A stretch of 53,444 nucleotides of DNA. Origin: Massilia glaciei. Lineage in GTDB: Bacteria > Pseudomonadota > Gammaproteobacteria > Burkholderiales > Burkholderiaceae_D. The translations under genes were made by a program, and so were the position numbers. This document shows positions 51,811 through 53,444 of this stretch, piece by piece. The notes beneath the pieces were generated by a model. The model was not told the DNA's origin. It worked only from the letters and a program-made list of their open reading frames with translations, and ran no database searches. Numbering within the stretch: position 1 is the stretch's first letter; every line of letters begins with the position of its first letter. Location: NCBI RefSeq assembly GCF_003011895.2, contig NZ_PXWF02000223.1:1-53444 (forward strand), in the 5' to 3' direction.

Positions 51811-52233
51811 TCAGTCGGCGTCGGTGGTGCCGAGCTTGAGCGTGACGGCGTAAACCGGCGCCGGATCGGTCGCGGCCGGCAGCGGCGCCGGGCCCGGATT
51901 GGCCAGCGTGACGAGAACCCCGGCATGGCTGGGCGACGCGTAGCGGGGCGCGTTGTCGGACAGGGAGAAGGTCTCGTCGATGGCGCCGTGCAGCGTGAAG
52001 TTGTAGATGATCTTGCCGGCCCAGACACAGACCATGTCTTTGCGGCAGCGGCTGTCGTTGACGTTGTCGAAGCTGAGCGTGAGCTTGGGTGTGACGGCCA
52101 CTTGCTGGCCCTGGGTCAAGGTGTGCTGGCCCTTGTTGACGGCGGTGCCTGCCGACTCAGTGGCGCAGGCGGACAAGACGCCCGCGATCGCGGCGATGCT
52201 AAGCGCGCTTAAGGTGCGGGGAGAGATAGCCAT
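51811..52233 (-). CDS. Lipoprotein, unknown
   Basis: 140 residues from ATG at 52233. Signal with lipobox LSAC at about residues 20-23 (MAISPRTLSALSIAAIAGVL). The mature part is beta-rich: LTQGQQVAVTPKLTLSFDNV, SRCRKDMVCVWAGKI with two Cys likely in a disulfide, and VYAVTLKLG. CxWAGxI patterns of this kind occur in small putative metalloprotein-like lipoproteins, but I cannot name the family. It is in the gap between ter and rpoH. Confidence 0.7.
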   Translation of the reverse strand: MAISPRTLSALSIAAIAGVLSACATESAGTAVNKGQHTLTQGQQVAVTPKLTLSFDNVNDSRCRKDMVCVWAGKIIYNFTLHGAIDETFSLSDNAPRYASPSHAGVLVTLANPGPAPLPAATDPAPVYAVTLKLGTTDAD

Positions 52234-52333
52234 CGTGGTAGCCCTTGCGATCGAGATGGATTCAATAGTATCAAAGAACACCGGGGGCGGTCGTGAGCGC
52301 GGCGGCCGGGGCGGACGCTTACGCCGCGCCAAC

Positions 52334-52360
52334 GAAAAAGGGCGCCCAAAACAGGCGCCC
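52334..52360 (-). terminator. Rho-independent terminator of rpoH
   Basis: GGGCGCC / GGCGCCC stem (52340-52346, 52354-52360) with an A-rich loop; on the minus strand it is followed by CTTTTTCG. It is 20 bp after the rpoH stop. Confidence 0.88.
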
Positions 52361-52379
52361 CGGTCGGTGCTCGAAACGT

Positions 52380-53279
52380 TTACACGAAAGCGGTCAGCGC
52401 CGCCTTCATTTTTTTGAGCGCGGCCGCTTCGATCTGGCGGATGCGTTCGGCGGAGACGCCGAATTCCTCGGCCAGCGTGTGCAGCGTGGCGCCCGAGCCG
52501 TCGTCGTTGGCGAGCCAGCGCGCCTCGACAATGCGGCGCGAGCGGGCGTCGAGCTTGCCTAGCGCGGTCTCGAGGCCCTCGGACTGCAGGCGCGTCACTT
52601 GCTGCGCCTCGAGCACCTTGGTCGGCTCCGACAGGTCGGACGACAGATAGGCGATCGGCGAGAACTTGTCGTCCTCGTCGTCGGTGGGCGCCTCGAGGGC
52701 GATGTCGCGGCCGGACAGGCGGGTCTCCATCTCGATCACTTCTTCGCGCTTAACGTCGAGCAACTTGGCGAGGGCGTCGATCTGGGTCGGGGTCATCGCG
52801 TCGAGGCCGAGCTTGTTGCTGCGCAGGTTGAAGAACAACTTGCGCTGGGCCTTGGTGGTGGCCACTTTGACGAGGCGCCAGTTCTTGAGGATGTACTCGT
52901 GCATTTCGGCCTTAATCCAATGCATCGCATAGGACACGAGGCGCACGCCCTGGTTGGGGTCGAAACGCTTGACGGCCTTCATCAGGCCGATATTGCCTTC
53001 CTGAATCAGGTCGGCGTGCGGCAGGCCGTAGCCAAGATAGCCGCGCGCGATCGAGACGACGAGGCGCAGGTGCGAGAGCACCAGTTCCTGGGCGGCCCCG
53101 AGGTCGTTGAGTTCCTGCAGCCGCTTGGCAAGCGAGACTTCCTCTTCGTGGGTCAGCATGGGCAGGCGGTTGACGGCCGAGATATAAGCGTCGATGTTGC
53201 CCAGGTTGCCGGTGAAGCCGAGTCCCAGAGCACGATTGCTGGTCGGAACCAATGCGGATTGTGCGGACGCCATAGTCAT
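52380..53279 (-). CDS. rpoH: RNA polymerase heat-shock sigma factor RpoH (sigma32)
   Basis: 299 residues from ATG at 53279 with GAGGA five bases upstream; a second ATG is two codons on. Region 1.2/2: LPMLTHEEEVSLAKRLQE, LRLVVSIARGYLGYGLPHAD, LIQEGNIGLMKAVKRFDP and RLVSYAMHWIKAEMHEYILK. The RpoH box follows as TTKAQRKLFFNLRS. Region 4: TLHTLAEEFGVSAERIRQIE. Full length. It directs transcription of chaperones and proteases. The promoter holds a CIRCE-like site. Confidence 0.97.
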   Translation of the reverse strand: MTMASAQSALVPTSNRALGLGFTGNLGNIDAYISAVNRLPMLTHEEEVSLAKRLQELNDLGAAQELVLSHLRLVVSIARGYLGYGLPHADLIQEGNIGLMKAVKRFDPNQGVRLVSYAMHWIKAEMHEYILKNWRLVKVATTKAQRKLFFNLRSNKLGLDAMTPTQIDALAKLLDVKREEVIEMETRLSGRDIALEAPTDDEDDKFSPIAYLSSDLSEPTKVLEAQQVTRLQSEGLETALGKLDARSRRIVEARWLANDDGSGATLHTLAEEFGVSAERIRQIEAAALKKMKAALTAFV

Positions 53280-53409
53280 GTATTTCCTCGTTTGTGTGAT
53301 CAGTGCAGCATAGTCGAGCGGCGCAAAGCTTGGCGCCGGGCACGACTCGGTGTGGATACTCGCTGACGCCGGCGGTGGGTTGAATGCGCTCCCCGCCACG
53401 CGAAATCAT

Positions 53410-53439
53410 ATATTAGCACTCTCTTGCTTAGACTGCCAA
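53410..53439 (-). promoter_or_regulatory. rpoH promoter with embedded CIRCE-like HrcA operator
   Basis: Plus-strand TTAGCACTC (53413-53421, exact half site), nine-base spacer, GACTGCCAA (53431-53439, 7 of 9 to GAGTGCTAA): the geometry of CIRCE. On the minus strand the same bases give -35 TTGGCA (53439-53434) and -10 TAATAT (53415-53410), 18-base spacer. HrcA bound here would block polymerase directly. The leader to ATG is about 125 nt. Confidence 0.82.
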
Positions 53440-53444
53440 TCGGT

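Noticed and set aside
51576-52028. Minus-strand frame of 150 codons near the 10-bp repeat
   Set aside because: Arg/Pro/Thr-rich, overlaps the lipoprotein in another frame, no start signal.

Overview
The window is GC-rich chromosomal DNA from a betaproteobacterium. Gene content and order (ctaC-ctaD-Cox11-DUF2970-ctaE-DUF2909-SURF1-ctaA-ctaB-SCO, rpoH, pilT/pilU, glcDEF, OxyR with UbiA, comF-bioC) point to Burkholderiales, most likely Oxalobacteraceae (Massilia/Duganella/Janthinobacterium-like). This placement is inferred from synteny and protein style; no search was run. No rRNA, tRNA or CRISPR array was seen.

Layout. 1-4.3 kb is an accessory, partly decayed region: the end of a frameshifted GspE/PilB-type ATPase, two small assembly-like proteins, and a gene start that is broken by a 1.3 kb insertion (ORF6N remnant plus a REP-associated tyrosine transposase) lying between two 86-bp direct repeats. 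4.3-9.9 kb is a tight five-gene minus-strand operon for an accessory Hsp70 machine: a large TPR-like protein, a J-like protein without HPD, a GrpE-like protein, an HscC-like Hsp70 and a four-Cys zinc-ribbon protein. 9.9-12.3 kb holds a long nested palindrome, an ATPase gene fragment, a HigBA-like toxin-antitoxin pair with a palindromic operator, and an exported TIMP-like protein. 12.3-16.7 kb is cobalamin adenosyltransferase and glycolate oxidase glcDEF. 16.7-21.5 kb is a desaturase with a membrane partner and a histidine kinase/NtrC-type regulator pair. 22-25 kb is pilT-pilU-gpx. 24.8-30.4 kb is housekeeping (YggS, ProC, YqjD/YqjE-like envelope genes, UbiA, CPBP protease, OxyR). 30.5-35.2 kb has a third PilT-family ATPase, the heptose-1-phosphate adenylyltransferase, a 400-nt thymine-free repeat, TrmL, ComF and BioC. 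35.2-45 kb is the complete aa3-type cytochrome c oxidase and heme A/copper assembly cluster. 45-48.4 kb has an AI-2E-type permease, a CorC-type protein and a NhaR-like regulator. 48.5-51.6 kb is a tellurium-resistance-type stress module (DUF475, TerD, frameshifted AIM24, TerD). The window ends with a lipoprotein and rpoH, whose promoter contains a CIRCE-like HrcA operator.

How the genes work together. The cox block encodes catalytic subunits (CtaC, CtaD, CtaE), copper delivery (Cox11, SCO, a possible SCO-like protein), heme A synthesis (CtaB, CtaA) and SURF1. PilT, PilU and the second PilU-like protein are retraction motors for type IV pili. The accessory Hsp70 operon and the ter module are the least described parts. 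Several genes end in short tandem repeats (12 bp at yggS, 15 bp at corC, 7/10 bp after the heptose gene), a recurring feature here. Three frameshifts (near 376, 2555 and 50720) may be real decay or assembly errors.
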